DNA from: Puccinellia tenuiflora
Taxonomy: Eukaryota > Streptophyta > Magnoliopsida > Poales > Poaceae
NCBI GenBank assembly: GCA_012064385.1
Contig: QRDG01001730.1
Location: 121,806-185,805, forward strand
Length of the DNA: 64,000 nucleotides
Direction: 5' to 3'
The notes below the pieces were generated by a model. That model made no database searches and was not told the DNA's origin. It was given only the letters and a program-made list of their open reading frames with translations. Positions 1-11,000 of this stretch are shown piece by piece (position 1 is the first letter of the stretch; every line of letters starts with the position of its first letter). Position numbers and translations under genes: made by a program.

Positions 1-16
1 ATCACTAAACATTTGG

Positions 17-70
17 TGGCACGGTGGTTAGGCTTAGGTAGGGAGATCCGGAGGTCTGGGGTTCGAACCC
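17..70 (+). promoter_or_regulatory. tRNA-like Pol III A-box and B-box pair
   Basis: TGGCACGGTGG at 17-27 matches the A-box consensus TGGCNNAGTGG at all but one position. GGTTCGAACCC at 60-70 matches the B-box consensus GGTTCGANNCC. The roughly 32-base gap is within tRNA/SINE spacing, and a TTTTTG run follows at 81. This resembles the head of a tRNA-derived SINE, or a captured tRNA fragment, inside the CACTA element. No cloverleaf or anticodon arm was identified. Confidence 0.45.
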
Positions 71-95
71 CCCGATGCACTTTTTGTTGGCAATA

Positions 96-295
96 TTTGC
101 CACCGCTTGTCAGGTTGTTGTTGGGTCCCACTTGGGTCCACCTGTCAGGTCGTGGTGGGGTGGGTCCGCCTGTCAGGTTGGTGGGTCCTGCCTGCCAGGT
201 CGATGTGTCCCGCATGCCAGTTGGTGGGGCCCGCCTGTTAGGTTGCTATTGGGTCCCGCGTGTTAGGTTGTGGGGCCTACGTGTCATTGGGTAGG
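96..295. repeat. Degenerate short tandem repeat rich in TGTCAGGT / GGGTCC
   Basis: About eight imperfect copies of a 22-30 base unit, roughly GGTGGGTCCCGCCTGTCAGG, follow one another directly after the tRNA-like boxes. Unit length and sequence vary. It is non-coding and probably a minisatellite inside the CACTA element. Confidence 0.6.
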
Positions 296-817
296 CACTG
301 TAGTTGGACCTCCTGGTCAACATGTCAAATGTGTAGGTCACATCTGTTAGTGGTAGGTTCAAACCTAGTGTTATCCACACACACGTAAGCCAAATTGACA
401 CATGGACATGACACGTAGGCGAAACTGCTGAGGTGGCAGACCAGTTCTTTTAAGGCATCACGAATTAGTGGTTATGACCATTTAAATTGGTCGTAATGGG
501 CTAAATATAAGCCCCTAAACCGGTGCTATCCATCTATGACCAATTCGTATTAGGAAATTATGACCTTTTTGACAAAATTGGTCATAATTCTTCAAGGTTT
601 GGACCCTCCCAAAAGCCTCATGACCATTTGCTTCAGAATGGTCATAGATCTATGACCAAAAAACCCATGGTCGTTAAAAAAAGGTCACTAGTCAACACAT
701 TTCTTGTAGTGTTTGTCGATCCTTGTATACCGACTTCTTATGTCGAAAAACACTTGAGTGTTGAACGACACGCATCCAGCGATTTGACGGGTACGTCAGA
801 TTGTGTTGACTGGCATC

Positions 818-2342
818 TGATGCATGTAAAATGCATACATGAACTTTGCATTATAATACTCATATTTCAATCATATTTGCATCATATAAGGGTTATATCA
901 TTGTTTTATAAGGATTTTGGGAAGATTTCACAGTTTTCCTATTTTTCTGGAATTAACCCTTCACTGGCAGAAAACCCTATTTTCTATATTTTGATGTTTC
1001 AAGGACCCAAACGACGTCCAAATGACCTAATATTTTGCGGGGATCATTTTTTGGAAGGAACAAAGCGTAGGAGCGAAGGAAGCGAACAAATGGAGAGCCG
1101 AGGGCCAAAAGAGGTGGGCCCACGCGGCCAGATTCCTTGGCCACGTGGGGCCCCCTATCCTGGGCCTCGAGCCTCCGATGTCGTCGATCTTTGTCCCTGT
1201 GCCTTCGTCTTGACCTGAAACTGACTATAAAATAGGCCCCCGAGGCGTTTCGCGAGAGGGCGGCGGAGAAACACAAAACCAAGAAATAGGAGACAGAAGG
1301 CTGCCGTCGAAATCACCTCCGGAAGGCTCCTCCATCCCCCCCCTCCGGAGTCTCCATCAACACCACCGTCAAGACCAGCACCATCTCCATCACCATCTTC
1401 GTGATCCACTTCATCCCCGTCATAGTTTGAGATAGTTCGAACCCTAGCTATTGTCTAATGTACTATTCTACATGCTTGTGAATTGCTACTTGTCATTGAT
1501 TTGTGGGGAGATTATATTTTCAGATTGTGTTGTATCACTTATACCATTGAATCATATCATGTCTTCGCGTTGTGAGTAGTTCTCTCATGTTCCCGGGGGC
1601 ATAGGATGGATTGGCAATAATTTTCACTTAACTTGTGTTGAGTATTTGGTCAAGTTTTTATCTTTTATGATTGTCTTGATGTACAATGTATGAAGTGCAC
1701 CATATATTGAGTAATGCATGAAGGTGCTATCACACTAGTGTGATGGAGTGGGTAGGACCTAGGAGGACACGTAAACCTTGGTCTAATACATGAAGTTACA
1801 TTAGGAGGGGATTTATATCAGGGACCTTAGAGTGTAATGCTATGGTGGGACTTTATGTTTTAATAATTCTTGTGCGGTCATTTACTTGGCCACATGATCC
1901 ATCATAAGGGGTTTAGTTTATTTATTTAACTACAACTAATTATGGCTCCGTCCAAGAAGATTAAAACTTGACAAAATGTTTACCTTGTTGTTCTAGAAAT
2001 ATTATTCCATGAAATCCATGTAGCCCTTGGGAACGTTTTCCACCTATAAGAAACACACCACTCAAGCTTGTCCTCTTGCTGCATAGAGGATTGGGCTTTC
2101 TCTCTTTGAGAGCTTTCACTGTCATATTTTATTTTTAGCTTTTTACTTTATTGCAAACTCTACACCAAAAACCCAAAAACACTTGCATCATTTAATCATT
2201 TTAGTTTTTCTAGTGCATAGATAATAGAGAAGTGACACTCTTATCTGAGAGGATAAATACTTATACCTTCTACTCTTCGTGGGATCGATACTAATAGTTA
2301 CACATCGAAGATTTCAATGATCCCCTATACTTGTGGGTATCA
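818..2342 (+). repeat. 5' LTR of the Athila-like element
   Basis: It begins TGATGCATGTAAAATGCAT and ends GTGGGTATCA. A TATA box, TATAAAATA, lies at 1226-1234 and marks the likely U3/R transition. The same sequence recurs at 6307-7832. Confidence 0.9.
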
Positions 2343-2352
2343 AGACATTTTC

Positions 2353-2370
2353 TGGCGCCGTTGCCGGGGA
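2353..2370 (+). other. Primer-binding site, tRNA-Asp type
   Basis: TGGCGCCGTTGCCGGGGA is complementary to the 3' end of plant tRNA-Asp, the primer commonly used by Athila-type elements. It starts 11 bases after the LTR end. Confidence 0.85.
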
Positions 2371-2580
2371 GTGTAGCGCTTAAGTTTTTATTCTTGTTTG
2401 CACTAGATATTTATTTCAGTTCTTCATTTCTTTTTGTTTGTTTTGCATCTCGCAATCATCTAAGCTTGGGGAGGTTTTCCTCTTTGACTTGTTTGGTTGT
2501 GTGTTTTTCTTATATTTACTTTCAGTTTTGCATTTAGTTTAGTTTTATTTTCAGTTTATATATCAAAACACAAAAAAAAG

Positions 2581-3069
2581 ATGGAGACACTTTCTGGAAT
2601 GTCTATGCCTAATGGTTATGTTAAAAATATGGAAGCCTACTTTGAATATAAATCAACCGAAGAGGGAACAAGAATGCGTAAATTGCTTGAAGCTCTTCAC
2701 AAAATAGCTATTCAGTTTTCCGAATTACATGATGTAACTTGTTGCAATAGAAGAGTTGTTAAACATTCCCACTATCAATGCAAGTATAATAGTGATCCTA
2801 TAATTGCTTGTTATCGTGAAGATAAATTTGCATGCCCTGATATAGAACAAGTTGAGAAATATATTGCTTATGTTGGAGCCCATGAGATAGACTCTCTTAT
2901 TGATAAATTTCGTACAACTAGTCATGAAGCTCGTGTAATGAAAGTACAAATTTCTATTATTCTCCAACTTTGCAAAAAAGAATTTAGTGACAATGTTTAT
3001 GTTAAAGAAAAAATTCTTGCTTCTATGGAAAGTACTATATTTTGCAAGAAGAGGATGATGAAAACATAA
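2581..3069 (+). CDS. Internal reading frame of unknown function in the non-autonomous element
   Basis: An ATG at 2581 opens a frame of about 163 residues starting METLSGMSMPNGYVKN. I recognise no gag, zinc knuckle, protease, RT or integrase motif. The product is hydrophilic and mixed-charge, with a cysteine pair (TCCNRR) and several K/E-rich helices. The in-frame sequence after the stop is acidic (EEEE-rich), so the original protein may have been longer and this copy shortened by a frameshift or stop. It sits where gag would be, about 210 bases past the primer site, so it may be a divergent structural protein of this family. That is inference only. Confidence 0.45.
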   Translation: METLSGMSMPNGYVKNMEAYFEYKSTEEGTRMRKLLEALHKIAIQFSELHDVTCCNRRVVKHSHYQCKYNSDPIIACYREDKFACPDIEQVEKYIAYVGAHEIDSLIDKFRTTSHEARVMKVQISIILQLCKKEFSDNVYVKEKILASMESTIFCKKRMMKT

Positions 3070-3302
3070 GCTTGGAAGAGGAAGAATGTGAAGAGGAGAT
3101 TGAAATGGATATGTTCCAACCTAAGCTTGGGAAGAGTTGGATCTCCGAACTTCACCATCAACATTTGATAGTAGCACTCAAACTCAAAATCATTTGTTAT
3201 TTATGATAACCCATGCTATTATGATGAAACTAATAATGCTCCTTTCTTTTTAATGATGCTACTAGTGAACTTATTGATGATAATGAGGAGTGTTGTTTAA
3301 AT

Positions 3303-3947
3303 ATGCTATATGATAATGCTTTAGATGATGGTCCTACGCTTATTGATAATCCTCAATGTTTAGAAGTTGTTACAAATTTATGTGAGGATAAAAATGATAT
3401 ACTTGCTGTTTGTGATGGTACTCTGACTCATGAGAGTCCTACTTTATTTTTGAATTCTCCTATTCACACCATGGAGGAGAAGCTTTTATATGTTGAAAAG
3501 TACATAAGTGGACTGAAATTATCTTGCACTAATAACCATTCCACCCACAACCATCATGTTTATGATGTTTCTTGCAATTATTTGAGAGAGGAAAACATGC
3601 TAATATCTTACATGATAGTTTTAAAAATCCTTTATATGTTCCTAAGTTTGCAAAGTTGCACCAATCTAAAAGTTGTTTTATCAAATTTGGTTCCACTACT
3701 TGTAACTATTATGAGAGGGGAAAACATGGTTCTAACATTTCAATATTATTACGTTTCCTCTCTTAAGTTCAAAGTCTTGAAATTGCTTTTGTTTATCCTC
3801 CTATGCTACTTGCTTTGTGTTTCAATGAGTTATTTTCTTACAAGATCCCAATGCATAGGAAGTGGTTTAGACTTAAATGTGTTTCATATTTTTCTCTTGA
3901 TGCTCTCTTTTGCATTTCAATTCGTATTCCTATGTGAGCATCATTAA
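3303..3947 (+). pseudogene. Second internal reading frame, frameshifted, unknown function
   Basis: The frame opened at 3303 runs to about 3580 and then continues in another frame up to about 3766. The shifted part carries the motif CNYYERGKH, and a similar CNYFERGKH-like motif lies at the shift point, so the protein had a repeated C-N-Y-x-E-R-G-K-H motif. The tail near 3780-3940 is hydrophobic and could contain a membrane segment. No known retrotransposon domain is recognised. One base has been gained or lost near 3580. Confidence 0.4.
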
Positions 3948-6291
3948 AACTATCATGCCTAGCTATATGGCTATAAAGAAAGCGCTTTACGGGAGACAAC
4001 CCGTTGTTTTTATTTTGATTTTCTTTGTGTCCTCTTGATGTAACAAGAGATTTAGTTTGTAGTTTGTTTCTGGAATTTTTAATAAAGTGCCAAGTTTTAC
4101 CTATTTTGGATTGAAAAAAGTTGCTCTTTATATTCGGAGATTTTATTCCTGCACGAATCTGTGCATGGTATGATTTTTCATTTCTTTTCTGTAACTCCGA
4201 ATGATCTGAGATTTGAACTGTGGTTGAAACTGTTCATCCTATGTAAGCATTAATTTTCTCAGAATTTTTCGACATATTTAAGTAGGGTATAAAAATGCAT
4301 TTTGCTGCTGCTGTTTTCTGAACAGATTCTGTCCTATTTTGTTTGATGCATTCTTTGAACTTTTAAGTTTAATCTTCTTGATTAACTTGAGTTTATGAGT
4401 AAGCATACAACATTATACACTTGCTGGACACTTAATATGAATTTATGTTCATGAATTTCTTTCAGCAAGCATTCTATCATTTGTACCTACTAATGTCACC
4501 CACAGAAAAGAGATGGGAGAAAATTTTGTGTTGAAGTTTTTTTCACAGGGATTAGAGGAGATGCACCAAGATCTATCTAAGGATTGTGAATACCATAAGC
4601 TTGGGGATGTCAAGGCATCCCCACTGGACCAAACACTCTCGGTTTGCACACGTCTATTTTCTATTTTTCTATCAACGCATTACTATCGCATAAACTTGGA
4701 GCGTCCTTTATTGTTCCTTTATTTTGTTTTGCTTTTTCGTAAGACCATCACTATCATTATTTTATGGGAGAGGAAATAGAATTTTGGGTTGAATTAAGTT
4801 GGATGTTATTAAAATATTTGGATAGGGATGTTTGAGTTGATTCAAAAAGATACATATAGTTGCATGATTCATGTGCTTTTAATGAGTATTAATTTGCAAG
4901 TGTTTTATCAAGAGCTATCTTTTATTAATGTTTTGATGCTGAATGTTACTTTACTTTGTTTAACATGGATTGGTTAGTTCAATGGACACTTGTTCATGCA
5001 TTTAGACGGTCAACTTTCTCCCTTTTGCTAGCCCAAAATTCTAATAAGTAAAACTTGTTTTCCAACACCTTCAACCAAAGTTTTCCAATGAGTCCACCAT
5101 ATCTACCTATTAGCTTTATGCTATTCCGAGTATGTTTATCATGTTATTTTGTATTATCTATACTTCTGAATTAAATTCTTATGTTATTGATTGTTATGGG
5201 AAAAGTTGGTTAAGAGCTCTCACGAACTTGGTGCACACCTTACTTTTATTGCACTTAATAAACATGAACCATTGTGATTAAAATTATGAGCTGTGAGCTT
5301 GACAAGAGTCTTGGTTGGGGGTTAGCCCATATGTGTTGTCACATGGCAAGCTTTCAACATGTTCTTAATTATATTTAGTTGATATCATGTACTTTTGTTT
5401 ATGGATGCCTATCATAGTGCCAAATAAATGTGGAAACTAAGTAAGTTTAACTAGTTTGTACAAATGGCTAGAGAGACGCCTGGGCCGTAATCTAAGCCAT
5501 GCATCATTCATGGTGGAAATTTACTTACATGCTATTGTGAACCTTCAGTGATGCACCTCAAAATAAAAGCTATATCAATAGTAAATAAAAAGGGTGTTGA
5601 GATTGTTCATTATGTTTGTTTGTCTTGTCATTTTGACATGGGCTTGTTCCATGTCCTGGGATAAGAGGTACCCCAGTTGACCCTCTTGATGACGCTATTT
5701 TTAATGACTTTAACTTGAACTTGCTTGGTAGCCCAAATTGAGTAACACCATGGTGTAGGTACTCGTATTCACGGGGCATGAAGCTTTCAACCCATACTTT
5801 GTCAAGCACACTACTCATATTTGCTTTCACTTAAACTTTAACCAATCAAGATGTTATGATGGGGGTAATGAGAGCTTCACACCAATGAATACCACATTGC
5901 AAACATTAACTAAGTAGAAGCATTTGGAAGTTAGATGAAACTTATTCATGTTTTACCTCTACTCATTATATATCTTTCCAAAGTGTCCATCTTTTATATT
6001 CAGATTTCATAAGAGTACTCTATGACCATTATAGGATGTTTTTTACTCTTCATTATGCATACATTTCGTCATAGTACTTTCCTCTATGTTACACTTTGTG
6101 AATTATGATTGACATCCTTTCATTGAATATTTGATATCACTTATAATCTATCTTGCATATTGCTACTCTCCTTTGAAGAATGAATCATTTGACTTTATGT
6201 AGCAATAGTAATCATCTTTGATATCCATTGATAGTATTAAAATGCAAGTCCATGTTGGTTTTATCACCTTATACTCGAGGACGAGTATAGG
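3948..6291 (+). other. Long non-coding internal region of the Athila-like element
   Basis: This 2.3 kb AT-rich stretch has no reading frame I can support. It holds a short hairpin at 4603-4622 and an AAGCTTGGGGATG motif at 4597 that copies the polypurine tract. No other structure was seen. Confidence 0.6.
4603..4622 (+). other. Short hairpin next to a polypurine-like motif
   Basis: GGGGATGTC and GGCATCCCC pair across two bases, with one G-U wobble in RNA. They follow AAGCTT directly. An equivalent hairpin lies in the other Athila-like element at 44657-44677. Confidence 0.5.
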
Positions 6292-6306
6292 TTAAGCTTG
6301 GGATGC
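6292..6306 (+). other. Polypurine tract of the Athila-like element
   Basis: TTAAGCTTGGGATGC directly precedes the right LTR. It is the expected plus-strand priming site, following a CTCGAGGACGAG stretch typical of this group. Confidence 0.75.
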
Positions 6307-7832
6307 TGATGCATGTAAAATGCATACATGAACTTTGCATTATAATACTCATATTCAATCATATTTGCATCATAAAGGGTTATATCATTGTTTTATAAGG
6401 ATTTTGGGAAGATTTCATCAGTTTTCCTATTTTTCTGGAATTAACCCTGCACTGGCAGAAACCCTATTTTCTATATTTGTGATGTTTCAGGGACCCAAAC
6501 AACGTCCAAATGACCTAATATTTTGCGGGGATCATTTTTTGGAAGGAACTAATCGTAGGAGCAAGGAAGCGAACAAACGGAGACCCGAGGGCCAAAAGAG
6601 GTGGGCCACGCGGCCAGATTCCTTGGCCGCGTGGGGCCCCCTATCTTGGGCCTCGAGCCTCCGATGCCGTCGATCTTTGTCCCAGTGCCTTCGTCTTGAC
6701 CTGAACTGACTATAAAAATAGTCCCCCGAGGAGTTTCTCGCGAGGGGCGGCGGAGAAACAACAAACCAAGAAACAGGAGACAGAAGGTTGCTGCCGGAAT
6801 CACCTCCGGAAGGCTCCTCCATCCCTCCCCCCTCCGGAGTCTCCCATCAACACCACCGTCAAGACCAGCACCATCTCCATCACCATCTTCGTGATCCACT
6901 TCATCCCCTCATAGTTTGAGATAGTTTCGAACCTAGCTATTGTCTAAGTACTATTCTACATGCTTGTGAATTGCTACTTGTCATTGTTGTGGGGAGATTA
7001 TATTTTCAGATTGTGTTGTAATCACTGATACCATTGAATCATATCATGTCTTCGCGTTGTGAGTAGTTCTCTCATGTTTCCTGGGGGCATAGGATGGATT
7101 GGCAATAATTTTCACTTAACTTGTGTTGAGTATTTGGTCAAGTTTTTATCTTTTATGATTGTCTTGATGTACAATGTATGAAGTGCACCATATATTGAGT
7201 AATGCATGAAGGTGCTATCACACTAGTGTGATGGAATGGGTAGGACCTAGGAGGACACGTAACCTTGGTCTAATACATGAAGTTAGATTAGGAGGGGATT
7301 TATATCGGGGACCTTAGAGTGTAATGCTATGGTGGGACTTTATGTGTTAATAATTCTTGTGTAGTCATTTACTTGGCCACATGATCCATCATAAGGGGTT
7401 TTAGTTTATTTATTTAACTACACCTAATTATGGCTCCTTCCAAAGAAGATTAAAACTTGACAAAATGTTTACCTTGTTGTTCTAGAATATTTATGCCATG
7501 AAATCCATGTAGCCCTTGGGAACGTTTTCCACCTATAGGAAACACATCCACTCAAACTTGTCCTCTTGCTGCATAGAGGATTGGGCTTTCTCTCTTTGAG
7601 AGCTTTCACTTGTCATATTTATTTTCAGCTTTTTACTTTATTGCAAACTCTAACACCAAAAACCCAAAAACACTTGCATCATTTATCATTTTAGTTTGTC
7701 TAGTGCATAGATAATAAGAGAAGTGACACTCTTATTTGAGAGGATAATACTTATATACCTTCTACTCCCTCGTTGGATCGATACTAGTACTTACACATCG
7801 AAGATTCAACGATCCCCTATACTTTGGTATCA
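6307..7832 (+). repeat. 3' LTR of the Athila-like element
   Basis: Direct repeat of 818-2342 with a TATA box near 6711. It ends TTTGGTATCA and is followed by the target copy GCATC. It now lies about 145 bases upstream of the TATA box of the antisense gypsy gene. Confidence 0.9.
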
Positions 7833-7978
7833 GCATCTTTGAATGCGGGGGCTAGATTGCGTTTCCCGCGTAAGAACTAGGCGTCGGGGAGAAGGATCAC
7901 CCCCATAACTGCACGATCTCACGACGCGTGGCTGAAAATCGCGCTCCACAACCGTTCGCATGAATCTCCGCACATCAC

Positions 7979-7987
7979 TATAAAAGG
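7979..7987 (+). promoter_or_regulatory. TATA box of the antisense gene
   Basis: TATAAAAGG lies about 110 bases before the first ATG (8089) and is followed by a CT-rich leader, the usual arrangement of a plant Pol II promoter. The Athila-like insertion at 7832 has replaced everything more than about 145 bases upstream. Confidence 0.55.
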
Positions 7988-8088
7988 GGTCTCCTCCACT
8001 CCGTCTGAGCCACCGCTTCCATTCGCTCAAGCCCTAGCCTCTCTCGCCTCCTCTAGATCTCACTCCTTTCCGAGTTTTCCTGAGCTCC

Positions 8089-11000
8089 ATGGCCTCCAGC
8101 ACTCCCAACTCCCCTGCTCTGGCCGACAAGCAGCCGCGCAACACGCCGCCGCTGATGGGTGCCGCGGCGTCCTTGGCCGCCACCCGCCACTACTGCAACC
8201 TCTATCGCCCCTGCTCGGAGCTCCTCCACCGCGGCGATCTCGGATCCTGATGAAATCGCCTTTGCCCAAACCGCGGCAGAGACTGTAGCAACGGTTCCGC
8301 CGGTCACCGTGGTCGTCGACGATGCGGCCGAAGAGACAAGGGCCACTGAGGAGAAGAGAAGAAGAAGAAGAGAAGAAGAAGAAGAAGAAGAAGAAGAAGA
8401 AGAAGAAGAAGAAGAAGAAGAAGAGAAGAAGAAGAAGAAGAAGAAAAGAAAAGAGAAGAAGAAGAAGAAGAAAAGAAGAAGAAGAAGAGAAGAAGAAGAA
8501 GAGAAGAAGAAGAGAAGAGAAGAAGAAGAAAAGAAGAAAGAAGAAGAAGAGAAGAAAGAAGAAGAAGAAGAAGAAGAAGAAGAAGAAGAAGAGAAGAAGA
8601 AGAAGAAGAAGAAGAAGAAGAAGAAGAAGAAGAAGAAGAAGAAGAAGAAGAAGAAGAAGAAGAAGAAGAAGAAGAAGAAGAAGAAGAAGAAGAAGAAGAA
8701 GAAGAAGAAGAAGAAGAAGAAGAAGAAAGAAGAAGGAAGAGAGAAGAAGAAAGAAGAAGAAGAAGAAGAAGAAGAAGAAAAGAAGAAGAAAGAAGAAGAA
8801 GAAGAGAAGAAGAAGAAGAAGAAAGAAGAAGAAGAAGAAGAAGAAGAGAAGAGAGAAGCTGGTGACAACGAAGGCGCCGCCAGCAACCCTGCCCACAACT
8901 GGGTCTAGCTTGAGTGTGGAAGAAGGCTAACTTGAAGGAATGGCGGGAGACAGAGTCTCCCTCCGACTTCCGAGTCCGTCCGACTTGGGCAATCCGTCTC
9001 CTACCCCGATCTATGACGAACGGGTACTTCTTTCATCCCACATCACCCGGGGTTTCTCTTTGCCGCCTTCAGCTTTTATGTTGGAGATCCTAGATCATTA
9101 TGGTCTCCAGCTCCACAACTTAACTCCCAACAACCTCCTTTACATTTTCGGCTTTGTAGCTCTTTTCGAAGGCTACTTAGGATTAGATCGTAGGTTAGGC
9201 TTCTTTAAATACTGCTTCGGTGTAAAGAGGCAGACTGTGAACAAGGAGCTGCTAGTTGTCGGCTCCATAAGCTTCAACATGCGCCGGGATTTAGATTGGT
9301 ACCCTCAGGTGCCAATCGTTGATTCGGCAAAGGGGTGGGCTTCCACCTTTTTCTACTGCAACGATGTGGCGCCCCCCAACAGACTACAGGGGCTTGCCGC
9401 CTTCATGGACAGAGCCGGCATCCCTCTGCCATCATGGAAGCAGAAGCCGTCGGCAAAGATGCCGTCTGCCCTTGCCGCCATAAAGGAAAGGATTTCGGAG
9501 ATAACCTCCGGCTCTCCTCCCTTGACCGGGGAGGACACCATTATTTGCTGGATGAAGAGACGAATCCACCCCCTCCAGCACTGTGCTCGCCTCTTGTGTG
9601 AGTACATGAACGAGAAGACTGATCCGATGCAGACCAACAAAGACGACTTGTTGGAAGACCTCTTTGAGGCGCGTTTCAACAAGCTGATCAAAGCCTCTAA
9701 TGAAGGCAGGCAATATGAAGAATCACGGCCGATGTACACGGCCGCCAACCCTCCCCCAAAGGTACTTTGTCTTTGTCGAATCAAAGTTCAATTCTTTGGT
9801 CTTTTGGCTTTATGTCGGCAGCTTACCATGTACTTTGCACCAGATTCCCAGAGTTTCCCCCGCCCAACCTACCTCTGCGAAGCCTTCCAGCAAGGCGGGT
9901 AAACGAGGCCATATCTCCTTTTCTTCGGCTTCTGCAGAAAGCCGGAAGAGGAAGAGCCAATCACTTACGATTGGCGCCAAGTCGTCAGAGGATGATGACG
10001 CCCTTGCTGGGCTTAACATTCCCAGCAAGAAGTAAGTCGGCCAAACACTTCTCTTTTTGCTTGCAGATTTGCCGGTTTTTCCACGCCTAATCTTTTGAAT
10101 ATGCAGGCTGAATAAAGGCGCACCTTTGAGAACAAAGGTGTTGGCCGTGCGGAACAAAGTTTCTCCCGATGTTCCTTCCCCAACTCCTCCGGTAACTAAG
10201 CTGGAGACAGCGGAGGGACCATCCGCTTATGCCATGCCGGGAGGTCCAAACCTAGGCAGGGATGGAATAACATCTCCCAACAAGTGGACGGAGATGACGG
10301 GAAAGGTCACTCTACCTTCCTCTTCAACAAGGGCTGAAGCTATGGCTAATGATGCCCCAACTTTCCCTCCGATAAAAGAGGAGGCTTTTGATGAAGAGGG
10401 CCGCATTAAGCCGGATTTCATAAACCAGTTTATGCGAGCACCCCGCCTATCCCGGAAGAAGGGGACCACTCTTCGGGATGACGAGCCGGGTGAAACTCTG
10501 GGCTATGACACGTATGATGTCATAGACATCCTTGAAGATCGGCAGAACTACTTTGTTGAAAGCTTTGAAGCTGGCATCTCCATTCTCCACGAGCACTACT
10601 AGGTAATTGTCATGTCCCAGTAGCCCCCGAGAACTATGTCGGGTTTCATTCTCTGACAAGTCGACATAGTGGTCCAAGTCATAGTGCATGTAGACTTAAC
10701 CATCCTAGCCCCCGGGCAATAAGGCGTCATCTTATAGCCGACTCAATCTTCAATTTAGCTTAAAGCTTTTAGCGCCTCCCTATGCAGATTCATCGCCGCA
10801 TTGGTGCTGAAACCATCAATTTTTGGGTGTGCGAAATCAGGAGGTACGCCGGCTGAAGACCGAGCTGGCAAACAAAGATGCCATTATCGCCGGCTTCGAG
10901 GCTGGTCGCGTCACATACCAAGGTATGAATGCAGCAATTTTGAGGCCTTTGTATCTGGCTCTTTTTTTATACTGCTGACATTTTGTCTTTATGTCGCAGA

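Larger units (their letters stand above)
1..711. mobile_element. Terminal part of a CACTA DNA transposon, cut by the left window edge
   Basis: The segment ends at 711 with ACATTTCTTGTAGTG, the reverse complement of the CACTACAAGAAATGT terminus typical of grass CACTA elements. Between about 470 and 660 the heptamer TATGACC or its complement GGTCATA occurs at least six times in both orientations, as expected of CACTA subterminal repeats that bind transposase. No transposase coding sequence is visible, and the other end is outside the window. The three bases after the end (ttt, 712-714) could be one copy of the 3-bp target duplication. The family is not assigned. Confidence 0.75.
818..7832 (+). 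mobile_element. Athila-like LTR retrotransposon, non-autonomous, complete
   Basis: Two direct LTRs of about 1.53 kb bound the element, and a 5-bp target duplication GCATC flanks it (813-817 and 7833-7837). A tRNA-Asp-type primer site follows the left LTR and a polypurine tract precedes the right LTR. The internal region of about 4 kb encodes no RT, RNase H or integrase, only short reading frames of unknown function, so the element depends on proteins supplied in trans. The LTRs differ by several percent, with many one-base indels, so it is older than the copia element at 14295. It resembles Sabrina/WHAM-type Triticeae families, but that name is recalled, not tested. Confidence 0.9.

Noticed and set aside
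17..89. A functional tRNA gene
   Set aside because: Only the A and B boxes are recognisable. I could not fold an acceptor stem or find an anticodon arm.
8053..8930. Long frames of poly-Glu, poly-Lys, poly-Arg, poly-Phe and poly-Ser/Leu on both strands
   Set aside because: They are translations of the GAA microsatellite, which is open in every phase, and not separate proteins.
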